A DNA stretch of 64,000 nt. Origin: Methanobacterium formicicum DSM 3637 (GTDB lineage: Archaea; Methanobacteriota; Methanobacteria; Methanobacteriales; Methanobacteriaceae). The notes under the pieces are model-generated. The model saw only the letters and a list, made by a program, of their open reading frames with translations, did not search any database and was not told where the DNA came from. The stretch is taken from NCBI RefSeq assembly GCF_000302455.1, contig NZ_AMPO01000007.1:33501-97500 (forward strand), in the 5' to 3' direction. Made by a program: the position numbers and the translations under genes. Positions 50,783-64,000 of the stretch are shown here, in pieces; position 1 is the stretch's first letter; every line of letters begins with the position of its first letter.

Positions 50783-50960
50783 ATTTTTTTAAGCCGAATT
50801 CATTTTTTTAATCCTTAACTCTTTTTTTATTCATATTTTTCATTTAAATTCATGATATCCTCACAAATTTTTAAATGGTTAAAATCATAAAGTCAAAATC
50901 ATAAATCATTGCAAACACATATGAAATTAAGTTTACTTATGTGATTGGGGTGTCAAAAGG

Positions 50961-51362
50961 TTGAAAAAAAGTATCCTTTTTATTATTGTGATTGTGGTTA
51001 TTTGTGCCCTTGCTGCAGCTTCATTATTTGCCATGCAACCTGCTCCTGCCAAAAACACCACTAACATTATCAATAACACCAATAATTCCAGTATTGCACT
51101 CAATAATTCTACTGCAAAAATCACCACAGTTTCCCGGGACAATAACCAGAATGGAAACAACAATCCACCCCCCTCCAGTGTATCTGCAGATGAGGCGAAG
51201 GATTTGGCTAAAAAATATGTGGGGCCTGATGTTATTCTGGGAAAACCAGTAATGACCACCTATAAAGGGGTTCATGCCTGGCAGGTGCCAGTGTACACCA
51301 TGAATCATAAATTCATAAATAACATCTACATAGATGAGCGAACCGGTCAAAAAGTAAATTAA
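50961..51362 (+). CDS. Exported PepSY-like protein
   Basis: A 133-residue protein with an N-terminal signal or anchor (residues 5-24, LFIIVIVVICALAAASLFAM). An Asn/Thr-rich linker has repeated N-x-S/T sites (NTTNIINNTNNSSIALNNST), and the C-terminal domain runs SADEAKDLAKKYVGPDV ... WQVPVYTMNHKFINNIYIDERTGQ. The plan is the same as the PepSY lipoprotein at 24937-25305, but there is no lipobox Cys. The start is TTG at 50961, following GGGGTG. Likely a cell-surface protein, function unknown. Confidence 0.7.
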   Translation: MKKSILFIIVIVVICALAAASLFAMQPAPAKNTTNIINNTNNSSIALNNSTAKITTVSRDNNQNGNNNPPPSSVSADEAKDLAKKYVGPDVILGKPVMTTYKGVHAWQVPVYTMNHKFINNIYIDERTGQKVN

Positions 51363-51636
51363 ACCTTTTTTAAAACTTCATCCTTTTTTTAAAAAATTTA
51401 TTCATCATTTTTAAATTTTATCCATATTTTTAAACTTTGCTATGATTATTTTTTTAAAATTAGGGATTTTTTTAAAGTTTAATTGAATTTAAAGAACTTT
51501 TTCTGATAAAAAGTTCATTTATCTGATAAAAAAGTTATTTCCGGATAAATAGTGGTAAGGATAGTGATATAATTCAGGGTAAATAAACACGGTTAAAATA
51601 AAAAAAATTAGGGGGTGAAAAAGGTAGTAATGGAAT

Positions 51637-53412
<1,776 letters not shown>

Positions 53413-53421
53413 AATTATCAA

Positions 53422-53784
53422 AACCTTAAATAGCTTTTAATGGAAATCTAAAAATGTTTAAGACGTATTTTTAAAATATTTCTGATATATTAAATTGAAT
53501 TTATTATATTCTATTAGTTTTGCATCATATTTTAATTAATGGATTTTATGATAAATATTTTTTTTAAAATATCAATCCCTAAAAGTTCTAGTTTCAAATT
53601 TAAAAAAATTTATTGTATTTTCAATCTCTAAACAAATCAATCTATAAAATAAAAGCTTGGGAACTAATGTAGATAATAAATGGAAATTTTAGTAAAAAAA
53701 GGGAGAATATAAGTAGAAAATTGGTTCATAGAAGTTTGTTCATAAGAAGAAATTTGGTTTTAGATTTTTAAATGGAATTACTTC
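53422..53784. other. 363-bp gene-free spacer
   Basis: AT-rich DNA between the ABCE1 start and the stop of the ABC transporter ATPase gene. No ORF, repeat array or strong hairpin was seen; it must hold the ABCE1 promoter (TATA-like TTTAAATT and similar words are too common here to choose one). Confidence 0.4.
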
Positions 53785-54474
53785 CTATGCTTTACCTTCT
53801 TTTATCTTCCCATCAAGTACTGTGACTATTCTATCTGCCTGCTCACCAACATCCTGCTCATGGGTAACCATCACCAAGGTTACATTCTCTTTCTGGTGGA
53901 TATCCTTTAACAGATCCAGGATCATCTGGGTGGTCCTGGAATCCAGGGCTCCAGTGGGTTCATCAGCTAGTATTATCGTGGGATGGTTAACCAGTGCCCT
54001 GGCAATGGCCACTCTCTGTCTTTCTCCACCAGATAGCTTGGTGGGCTTTTGTTTGACTTTCTCTGACAGGTCACTGAAATTCATTAGTTCTAATAGTTCC
54101 ATAGCCCTACTTTCCATGTCTTTGGTGGAAATTTTCTTCCGTAGCATGGGTATTTCCACATTCTCCAGTACACTCAGGTTGGGTATCAGGTTATGTAACT
54201 GGAAAACAAAACCTATTTTTTCGGATCTAAACTGGTCCAGATTCTTGGTTTTCATAAGATCAATGCCTGCCACACTGATACTGCCCTCATCTGCTGTATC
54301 AAATGCTCCGATCATGTTGAGTAATGTTGATTTACCCGAACCAGAGGGACCCATTATGGATACGAATTCTCCTTCCTGAATTTCAAGGTTAACACCGTCC
54401 AGAGCTTTGGTTTTCCCTTTATCATAACTTTTTTTCAGTCCATGGATTTCGATTATGTTCCCGTTGTTATTCAT
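53785..54474 (-). CDS. ABC transporter ATP-binding protein (MacB/LolD type)
   Basis: A 229-residue ATPase: Walker A GPSGSGKST, signature LSGGERQRVAIARALV, Walker B IILADEPTGALD and switch His in VTHEQDV. This is the MacB/LolD class, which drives FtsX-fold permeases. The frame extends upstream to 54531, but ATG 54474 is preferred: GGAGG lies nine bases before it and family proteins begin near this point. The start overlaps the end of the permease gene by eight bases (ATGAATAA), so the two are translationally coupled. Confidence 0.93.
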   Translation of the reverse strand: MNNNGNIIEIHGLKKSYDKGKTKALDGVNLEIQEGEFVSIMGPSGSGKSTLLNMIGAFDTADEGSISVAGIDLMKTKNLDQFRSEKIGFVFQLHNLIPNLSVLENVEIPMLRKKISTKDMESRAMELLELMNFSDLSEKVKQKPTKLSGGERQRVAIARALVNHPTIILADEPTGALDSRTTQMILDLLKDIHQKENVTLVMVTHEQDVGEQADRIVTVLDGKIKEGKA

Positions 54475-55594
54475 AGCGCAACGCCTCCGTTGGGGGTAAT
54501 CGTGACGCTCTGTAGGCGGGATATACCCCACCCAGTATGCCTACAATTAGGGCTATGGCAAATGCTCTTAAAACTATATTCCAGGTAAATACTGGTTTGA
54601 GGAAAGACCCGCTTGTTGAGAAGAAAGCTAGTAATCCTTCTGAACCTACCACACCAAGTATGATCCCCACTACTGCAGCTACCAGGGTTAATATGATGGA
54701 TTCTCCCAGTATCATTATTAGGATATCCTTACCACTCCATCCCACTGCTTTTAGGACACCAATTTCACGTGTTCTTTCATATACTGACATTATCATCACG
54801 TTTATAATGCCTATTCCACCAATAATGATTGCTAAAACTGATATGGCTGCTGAAGCGGTTTTAATACTTCCAGTAGTTTTACTCATTAGTTCATTGGTTT
54901 GTGATTGGGTGGTTGTGGATAACTGATTAGGATATGCATTGGTTATGGCAGTAGCTACAGTGGAAACATTGGCGTTTTCATTTACTTTAACATCAACTAG
55001 GGTAATTTTACCATTGGTATTGGTTAAGCCCTGTAGTGTGGACATAGAGGTGAATGCCATGCTATCGGTGACAATGTTACCACTTTGGTAAATACCTACA
55101 ACTGTAAATTCTTTACCGAAAAGGCTTATAGTACTTCCAACACTCTTGTTAAGGACTGGTGCAATTTCTTTTCCCAGTATGACCTGATTTGATCCTTCAG
55201 TGTACATGGAACCGTTGGTGATGCTTACCCCTTCCAGGTTGGTCTGGTTACTGTTCATACCACTTACCAGAAGACCGCTTACAGTTCCTGCAGCAGGTGT
55301 GATACCCCTGATTTCTCCTGCGGTTGCGTTAACTCCACTGATACTTTGAAGATCATTAACATAACTTTCACTAAGTGTTCCACCAGTTGCAGAAAGGGCA
55401 TTTGAACCTTCTGCAGTTACCATAATTTCAGCGGCCCCTGAATTTTGGGTACTTTGACTGGAAGCTGTAAGACCATCGGTGATCATACCCAAAGCCACTA
55501 TGGTTGCTATTCCAATTGAAATCCCTAAAATTGCAAGGGCTGCCCTGGTTCTATTCCTAAATGGGTTTTTTACTATCAATGAGAAATAAGACAA
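54467..55594 (-). CDS. ABC transporter permease, MacB-like with FtsX domain
   Basis: A 375-residue permease. An N-terminal span (residues 18-38, ALAILGISIGIATIVALGM) is followed by a large external MacB-PCD domain (about 40-245) rich in Ser, Thr and Asn. Three C-terminal spans form the FtsX domain (near 250-275, 300-325 and 340-362; INVMIMSVYERTREIGVLKAVGWSGKDI, GVYPAYRASRLPPTEALRYE). It works with the ATPase downstream to export peptides or lipids, or to transmit force. No periplasmic adaptor is expected in archaea and none is present. Substrate unknown. Confidence 0.92.
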   Translation of the reverse strand: MSYFSLIVKNPFRNRTRAALAILGISIGIATIVALGMITDGLTASSQSTQNSGAAEIMVTAEGSNALSATGGTLSESYVNDLQSISGVNATAGEIRGITPAAGTVSGLLVSGMNSNQTNLEGVSITNGSMYTEGSNQVILGKEIAPVLNKSVGSTISLFGKEFTVVGIYQSGNIVTDSMAFTSMSTLQGLTNTNGKITLVDVKVNENANVSTVATAITNAYPNQLSTTTQSQTNELMSKTTGSIKTASAAISVLAIIIGGIGIINVMIMSVYERTREIGVLKAVGWSGKDILIMILGESIILTLVAAVVGIILGVVGSEGLLAFFSTSGSFLKPVFTWNIVLRAFAIALIVGILGGVYPAYRASRLPPTEALRYE

Positions 55595-55985
55595 TTAAAT
55601 CCCCCTATCATTGCTATATTTATTTAGTAATCACTAATTTATCTAACAAATGCCCATTTATATTTTTATATTTTTTTCATCAAAACAGTAACATGATTAA
55701 ATAGTCACATGGTTGGGTATTTTATAATCTATTGGGATTCTTTTAATCCTTGAATCTAAAAAATATTGGTTTTTTAAATTAAAATGAAAGTTAACATTAG
55801 TATTTGTTGTAAATCAATTAAAAATAATATTAGATAAACTTTGTTTATTACTACCAAAATATTGGTAAAATAAGGTGGAGAATAATTTCAGATAAAAATT
55901 AATAGAGTGGATATATTCAATAAAAAAAACTTACTTAAAACGTTGATTAGAACTTGAAAAGAATACAAAAGAAAAAAGAAATAGA
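55595..55985. other. 391-bp gene-free spacer
   Basis: AT-rich DNA between the ABC permease start and the histone stop. Nothing beyond A/T-runs was recognised; T-runs on the minus strand just after the histone gene probably terminate it. Confidence 0.4.
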
Positions 55986-56210
<225 letters not shown>

Positions 56211-56498
56211 CTTTAGAGTCTCCATAATATTTAAATTTGTCGATCTTGTGCTTAGGAAAAACCCTTACCACCAAAGGTGTTCAACTTGAAAACTATAATT
56301 AACTATGGGTAAGTTCAACATTCAGTTACCATTGTGTATAGTCATGAGTTCCCTATACTAAAAATTAGCATCCAACTGAGTGTTGTGCAACCACTTCATT
56401 TATAAGTACTTTGCTGTTCATAGTAGTAAATAGAGTATGGATAAATATAGGAAGAAATAACCTTTAAAATGTTATAAACAGGAATATGGATGATTAAA

Positions 56499-56969
56499 AT
56501 GAAAGTAAACATTATAAACCCTGCATTTAATGATGGGGAACCAATCCCTCCCAGATACAGTTGTGAAGATGTAGATATCTCCCCTCCTATTAACTGGGAT
56601 CAGCCAGATTTATCAGTACCTACAGATGGGAGTATTGCTATTATTTGTGATGATCCTGATGCACCTGGAGGTACCTGGGTGCACTGGGTTATTTTCAATA
56701 TACCTCCTGAAACCCGTACCCTCCCTGAAATGGTAATGCCAAGGGAAGAACAGGAAAACGGGACACTTCAGGGTGTTAATAGTTGGGGGACCATCGGCTA
56801 CCGTGGTCCCTGCCCACCCAGCGGAACACACCGTTACTACTTTAAAATCTATGTACTGGATAAGAAACTGGATCTACCTTCCGGAATCACCAAGGACGAA
56901 CTGTTAAACGCTATGAAAGGGCACGTACTTGATGAAGGGCAGGTTATGGGTACTTACACCCGTAAATAG
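56499..56969 (+). CDS. YbhB/YbcL-family (PEBP, Raf kinase inhibitor-like) protein
   Basis: A protein of about 156 residues in the phosphatidylethanolamine-binding family. The ligand-site motif is AIICDDPDAPGGTWVHWVIFNIP and the second conserved block is GYRGPCPPSGTHRYYFKIYVLD. The role in archaea is not known; the fold binds anions or phosphate head groups. ATG 56499 fits the family N-terminus (NPAFNDGEPIPPRYSCEDVDISPP); ATG 56490 is also in frame. The stop codon lies inside the first unit of a 41-bp tandem repeat. Confidence 0.92.
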   Translation: MKVNIINPAFNDGEPIPPRYSCEDVDISPPINWDQPDLSVPTDGSIAIICDDPDAPGGTWVHWVIFNIPPETRTLPEMVMPREEQENGTLQGVNSWGTIGYRGPCPPSGTHRYYFKIYVLDKKLDLPSGITKDELLNAMKGHVLDEGQVMGTYTRK

Positions 56970-57086
56970 TAGTGGGTAAATAGGTTTTGGGTATTTGCAT
57001 TCGTAGATAGTAGTGGGTAAATAGGTTTTGGGTATTTGCATTCGTAGATAGTAGTGGGTGTGAATAGGTTTTGGGGTATTTGCGCT
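56961..57086. repeat. 41-bp tandem repeat, three copies, starting within the 3' end of the PEBP gene
   Basis: Units at 56961-57001, 57002-57042 and 57043-57086. The first two differ by one base; the third has a few changes and 3 extra bases. A fragment (CGTTAGATGAGTG) follows. The first unit includes the last Arg-Lys codons and the TAG stop, so the array arose by copying the gene's 3' end outward. Confidence 0.95.
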
Positions 57087-57166
57087 CGTTAGATGAGTGA
57101 TTTGTAGCAAGTTTTGGCTATTTAAACTATAAGGAATATCAATAAATCCGTATTGGAGAAATCACA

Positions 57167-58267
57167 TTGAATTTGGAAAAAAAGGATTTGATATCTTTAA
57201 TTTCTAAAATTAGAAAAGATATAGGTCACAAAGATGTTGAAGTGGATATATCCAACATCATTTTTAATGAAGAGTCTGGAACACTTCTAATAATAACCCC
57301 GGATCGTCCTGAAAAGTCAGTGGTAATTGGTAAAGGGGGATGGGTAGTGGGAAGACTCCGTGAAGAATTAGGAGTTAATTCCATCCACGTGGAGGCTTAT
57401 TCGGACTTCATAGTGCCCCAATACAGGATGGGACTTGCACTGGCCCGGCTGGAAGAAATCACGGCAAAATATCCTCATCCTTACAATAAACCCCTTTTGA
57501 ACTTGATTAATCTTTTAAGGGCACGTATTGAAAATCCATACGATGTTGAATCACTTTTAACGAATTATCCACTTTTCAATAATCAGGAAAATTTTCAGGA
57601 AGAACGTACTCAAACTGGATTTAGAACAGTGGTGGCATTATCAGGGGGTGTTGATAGCAGTTCATCCCTTATCATTGCCCAAATGTTAGGATTTAATCCC
57701 CTGGCAGTTACTGTAAATCCCGGTGATATAATACTTCCCCGTTACTTCCGTGAAAGTGTTGAGAATCTTACCCAGAAGCTGGGAGTTGAGCACCAGTATC
57801 TGGAGGTGGATATGAGTGAGGTTGTTACAGGATCACTCCAAGGACAGTTCCATCCCTGTGGAAGGTGTTCAAAAGTAATAGAAGAAGCTATTTCTGATTT
57901 TACCAGGAATAACCATGTTCCTTTTTTAATCTATGGAGATCTTCTCTCCACAGGGGCACAGTCCCTTCAGATGGAAATAAACCGTTCTGGGGATAATAAT
58001 GATGGTTCTGGAAGAGAGAACAATCTGGGTAAGGGAAACTTTTTAAGAATCAACCTTCCAGCACTTTTATCATTCAAAAAAGGGGATGTTAAAAAAATAG
58101 CTGGTAGATGGGGTGTTAAAAAACGAGGAGGCTATGGATGTCCCTTAATAATGGAAGTTCACAAAAAACATCCACATATGCATCGTTTTTCCATCCAGAG
58201 AGTTCTAAGGGAAACTAGGGCTGGAATACTGGAGCCTGGAGAAGCCCTGAATCAGATAAAGGGCTAA
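57167..58267 (+). CDS. KH-domain plus PP-loop ATP pyrophosphatase fusion
   Basis: A 366-residue protein. Residues about 20-90 form a KH-like RNA-binding domain with GKGG at 55-58 (VVIGKGGWVVGRLREELG). Residues 150-355 are a PP-loop enzyme with SGGVDSSSS at 159-167, HPCGRCSKVIEEA and GCPLIMEVHKKHP; the Cys-x2-Cys and later Cys could bind metal or sulfur. PP-loop enzymes adenylate an oxygen so that S or N can replace it, as in tRNA thiolation. The fusion suggests an RNA-modifying enzyme. The start is TTG 57167 after TTGGAGAAATC. Substrate unknown. Confidence 0.85.
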   Translation: MNLEKKDLISLISKIRKDIGHKDVEVDISNIIFNEESGTLLIITPDRPEKSVVIGKGGWVVGRLREELGVNSIHVEAYSDFIVPQYRMGLALARLEEITAKYPHPYNKPLLNLINLLRARIENPYDVESLLTNYPLFNNQENFQEERTQTGFRTVVALSGGVDSSSSLIIAQMLGFNPLAVTVNPGDIILPRYFRESVENLTQKLGVEHQYLEVDMSEVVTGSLQGQFHPCGRCSKVIEEAISDFTRNNHVPFLIYGDLLSTGAQSLQMEINRSGDNNDGSGRENNLGKGNFLRINLPALLSFKKGDVKKIAGRWGVKKRGGYGCPLIMEVHKKHPHMHRFSIQRVLRETRAGILEPGEALNQIKG

Positions 58268-58282
58268 TCATTTTATTTAACT

Positions 58283-58423
<141 letters not shown>

Positions 58424-58495
58424 ACCTTATTTTTTGTAGGAGAATGTATATAAATATTGTGAAAAGAGTTAAATTATAATAAAAGGAGGTTAATC

Positions 58496-58723
58496 ATGAA
58501 AATATCGGCAAAATTCTGCCCAAATTGCGGATCACCCAATATAAAATGGCTTAATCCTCAGATGTGGTCTATTTGGAAATGCTGGGATTGTGGGTATCAG
58601 GGAGCAGTGGTTATAGAAGATGAAAAACTGGCAGAAGAGATCCAGAAGAAATTTTTAGAAAAGATTGATAATGAAAAGGTAAATCTCAAGAAGGATAAAA
58701 CAGAGTCCAGTTTGGAGGAATGA
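58496..58723 (+). CDS. Small zinc-ribbon protein (first of a pair)
   Basis: A 75-residue protein: a CPNCGSPNIKW ... WKCWDCGYQGAVVIED zinc ribbon (residues 8-45) followed by a charged helical tail (AEEIQKKFLEKIDNEKVNLKK). The ribbon resembles those of TFS/RpoM-like and transposon-free archaeal small proteins, and the partner is unknown. AAAGGAGGTTAATC precedes the ATG. The second zinc-ribbon gene begins 4 bp after the stop and shares the plan, so the two are tandem paralogues in one operon. Confidence 0.8.
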   Translation: MKISAKFCPNCGSPNIKWLNPQMWSIWKCWDCGYQGAVVIEDEKLAEEIQKKFLEKIDNEKVNLKKDKTESSLEE

Positions 58724-58727
58724 TCAA

Positions 58728-58922
58728 TTGGTCAAAGCAAATGTCTGCCCCCAGTGCGGGTCCCGAAAGTATAAACTACACATCCCTGAAACTTCCCTGT
58801 GGAAGTGTGAAAAATGTGGATATCAAAGTACTATAGTTATTGAAGATGGAAATCTTGAAAAAAAGGTTAAAGAAGCAAAAAAGATGGATAAACTTCAGAA
58901 AAAACTTTTAAGAGGACGATAA
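58728..58922 (+). CDS. Small zinc-ribbon protein (second of a pair)
   Basis: A 64-residue paralogue of the preceding protein: CPQCGSRKYKLHIPETSLWKCEKCGYQSTIVIEDGNLEKKVKEA, then a basic tail ending LLRGR. The two share the two CxxC pairs, WKC and the VIED segment. The start is TTG 58728, with GGAGGAATGATCAA before it, overlapping the end of the first gene. The basic tail suggests nucleic-acid contact, but this is inference. Confidence 0.75.
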   Translation: MVKANVCPQCGSRKYKLHIPETSLWKCEKCGYQSTIVIEDGNLEKKVKEAKKMDKLQKKLLRGR

Positions 58923-59138
58923 ATTCTAATTAATAAAAAACTAATTAATTAAAAATTTAAATTTAATAAATTCTTATGGGCAAATACTTTTTTGTGGAGA
59001 ATCATTAATTGGGAGTTATCTTCTTATTTATTAGTGGGAGTTAATCTAGCAAAACATCAGAAGGTTGAGTTATTCTCAAAAAAAAGGTTGTTGGGAGTTG
59101 AGTAATTTCTTGCAAGGAGTTGTTTATTCTCGTAACAT

Positions 59139-60548
<1,410 letters not shown>

Positions 60549-60607
60549 AATAATACACCTGTACTTAGTAAATTATGGTAGAATAATTCTTCCAATTAGG
60601 AGAATTA

Positions 60608-60772
<165 letters not shown>

Positions 60773-60846
60773 GATCCATCCTCCTGACTTACTTCATATA
60801 AAAACGAAACTTACTTCATATAAAAATATATTCAGTTAAGTTGATT

Positions 60847-61155
<309 letters not shown>

Positions 61156-61157
61156 AA

Positions 61158-61663
<506 letters not shown>

Positions 61664-61664
<1 letters not shown>

Positions 61665-61846
61665 TATCTAACCCTCAGGGCGTATTCTCCAGGTAGGGTG
61701 ATCTGTAGTTCCTGGGCAATGGGTGACTCATCTGGATCCACGATGATCAAAAATCCACTCCAGTTTTTGGATGTGGCCAGATTACAGATAGCACATCGGT
61801 CCTCTTCAAGGAGGCGATGACAACGGGTACATGCTTTGGTAACCAT
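61664..61846 (-). CDS. Transcription elongation factor Spt4 (RpoE'')
   Basis: A 60-residue zinc protein: ACTRCHRLLEEDRCAICNLATSKNWSGFLIIVDPDESPIAQ. The two CxxC pairs bind zinc; the DPDxSxIA strand pairs with the NGN domain of Spt5. It aids RNA polymerase processivity. It directly follows the Rpo7 gene without a gap and shares its stop base with the next start, so expression is tightly coupled. Confidence 0.97.
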
Positions 61847-62434
<588 letters not shown>

Positions 62435-62588
62435 AATCCCTCAGTTTATAATTTTTCTATTTATTTTAAGTAACTGCAAATTAATCAAACCCTTAATAAG
62501 GTTTCTTAAGACTTTTTCCTACTATTTAAAGGGCAAGACTCAAGATGGGCGGATTTAATGAATTTTAGTTAATGAATTATGCATTTAA

Positions 62589-63110
<522 letters not shown>

Positions 63111-63350
63111 GTTAAATTTCCTCCAAAAAATCAACCTGCACTGATAATGCGGGTAGAATTTAATTTAGATATTCATTTACATTTTTTTTTGAATGATGAT
63201 TAAATAAATTTTAATATAATTTTAATCCAATTTTTAATTAATTTTGAACTTAAATCTTATTTTAAAGTTTAATTCAATCTTAAAGCATTAATCTAATCTT
63301 AAAGATGAATTTTTAATTTAGATGGGTTTATAAATTTCAATGTGGTTTTT

Positions 63351-63754
63351 TTAAATATCAAGATGCCCATCCACGGCCAGGTATCGTCTTTGGCGCAAAT
63401 AAACCACACTGATCCCCCTTTCCCTTGCCCTGTTTCTCAGTTCTCGATCATTGGTGCACAACACACGGGATATACGAAGTAAAGCATCGTCCACCATTTC
63501 TCCCTTTAAAAGTTCCACTTCTTTAAGTTTAAATGGGGGGGACTTTGCTATTTTAAGAGCAATTGAGGCTGCTATTTTGTGTTTGCCTTTGCTTCGTTTT
63601 TTTATTTTTTCCAGTTCAAACATCACTGGTGAAGGGATGAGTAGCTGGTAAGATGGTAGGGTGCGTTCCAGTTCTTCTGTTAAATCCAGTGGGAACTGGA
63701 CCGCCATCATAAAAAATTTGCGTCTAGGACAGCCTCTTTAACGTATGATTCCAT
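63351..63754 (-). pseudogene. PIN-domain (FCF1/UTP24-like) protein, apparent 1-nt frameshift in a T6 run
   Basis: The reading starts at ATG 63754, behind GGAGGTTGATTGG, and encodes ESYVKEAVLDANF before a stop. The rest follows in another frame from ATGATG at 63705-63710: MMAVQFPLDLTEELERTLPSYQLLIPSPVMFELEKI and so on to 63351. One more T in AAATTTTTTATG would give VLDANFFMMAVQF, the expected PIN start with its first catalytic Asp. Later acidic residues (FELEKI, VDDALLRI, CTNDRELRNRA) are intact. The gene overlaps the aIF2-gamma stop by 17 bp, an archaeal gene order linked to rRNA processing. If ATG 63710 is used, the protein lacks that Asp. Confidence 0.8.
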
Positions 63755-64000
63755 AACCAATCAACCTCCACCGTGCACCTACTCTTCGGGAGAGAGCTAC
63801 TCTCTGGCCGGATTCAGCGCAGACTGGTAGTTTGAGTTTTACTTCCACCTCATTTTTACGGGCACTGGTTACCACGCCAATGGTGGTGGTGGTTCCAATG
63901 TTAATCATCAATGGTTCCGATGATCGGATGGGGTCTACCTTCTTCTCTTCCTTGGTACCCACTACCCTGTCCAGTAGATGGGTTTTCATGGTGAACTGGT
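63738..64000 (-). CDS. Translation initiation factor aIF2 subunit gamma, C-terminal part
   Basis: The frame is open to the window edge, so only about 87 C-terminal residues are visible: FTMKTHLLDRVVGTKEEKKVDPIRSSEPLMINIGTTTTIGVVTSARKNEVEVKLKLPVCAESGQRVALSRRVGARWRLIGYG. This is the third beta-barrel of aIF2-gamma, the GTPase that brings initiator tRNA to the ribosome. The Met at 63989 is internal. It overlaps the PIN gene start, so the two are likely co-transcribed. Confidence 0.95.
   Translation of the reverse strand, partial: QFTMKTHLLDRVVGTKEEKKVDPIRSSEPLMINIGTTTTIGVVTSARKNEVEVKLKLPVCAESGQRVALSRRVGARWRLIGYGIIR

Overview
The window reads as a chromosomal segment of a methanogenic archaeon of the order Methanobacteriales, most likely a mesophilic Methanobacterium. 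This is an inference from gene content: the split RNA polymerase subunits Rpo7 and Spt4, an HMf-type histone, CDC48, archaeal IF2-gamma, S24e/S27ae, GTP-dependent dephospho-CoA kinase, bifunctional FBP aldolase/phosphatase, DUF2193/DUF2180 methanogen proteins and archaetidylinositol phosphate synthase. Intergenic DNA is AT-rich and starts often carry GGAGG or GGTGAT-type ribosome binding sites. I saw no rRNA, tRNA, CRISPR array, transposase or phage gene.

Layout. 1-6 kb: tail of mptE, an Orc1/Cdc6 paralogue, a DUF4012 protein, a tiny membrane protein, CDC48 and archease. 6-13 kb: a matrixin-like membrane protease, then a minus-strand run of envelope genes (membrane glycosyltransferase, DUF362, flippase-like, UbiA prenyltransferase). 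13.7-22 kb: plus-strand rtcB, a methylthioinosine/purine phosphorylase, nadA, a membrane protein, a fused glycosyltransferase and a DUF763 protein. 22-26.4 kb: a TPR protein, a 1.1-kb gene-free AT-rich stretch, pdxS, a PepSY lipoprotein and a frameshifted Fpg/Nei-like glycosylase. 26.6-35.7 kb: a nitrogen-assimilation block with two tandem amt-glnK pairs and a five-gene operon of pdxT plus a split glutamate synthase. 36-51 kb: DUF2193, DUF2180, aquaporin, malate dehydrogenase, HEAT protein, an AksF/LeuB-type dehydrogenase, FBP aldolase/phosphatase, an Asp-less receiver protein, DUF434, DUF47, DUF357, archaetidylinositol phosphate synthase, Sua5, RadB, an aminotransferase and a PepSY protein. 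51-58 kb: ABCE1, a MacB-like ABC exporter, histone, a PEBP protein and a KH/PP-loop fusion. 58-64 kb: small zinc ribbons, argH and the conserved information-processing cluster (S27ae, S24e, dephospho-CoA kinase, Spt4, Rpo7, pyrophosphatase, a PIN protein, aIF2-gamma).

The most coherent system is nitrogen assimilation at 26.6-35.7 kb. Each of its three transcription units has an exact GGAA-N6-TTCC palindrome upstream, the known operator form of the methanogen repressor NrpR. The glutamate synthase is split into glutaminase, FMN/FeS synthase and GXGXG subunits. Instead of GltD it carries a protein homologous to the F420-reducing FrhB. That protein looks circularly permuted: FrhB C-terminal domain first, then ferredoxin, then FrhB N-terminal domain. 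I infer an F420H2- or ferredoxin-linked glutamate synthase, co-transcribed with the PLP-synthase glutaminase PdxT.

Two genes, the Fpg/Nei-like glycosylase and the PIN-domain protein, each appear to lack one nucleotide near the N-terminus; the missing part can be read in another frame. Two genes too short for a routine 60-residue cutoff were found by eye: ribosomal protein S27ae and a DUF3096-type membrane protein. Many 3' spacers hold short tandem repeats, two of which begin at the stop codon of the upstream gene.
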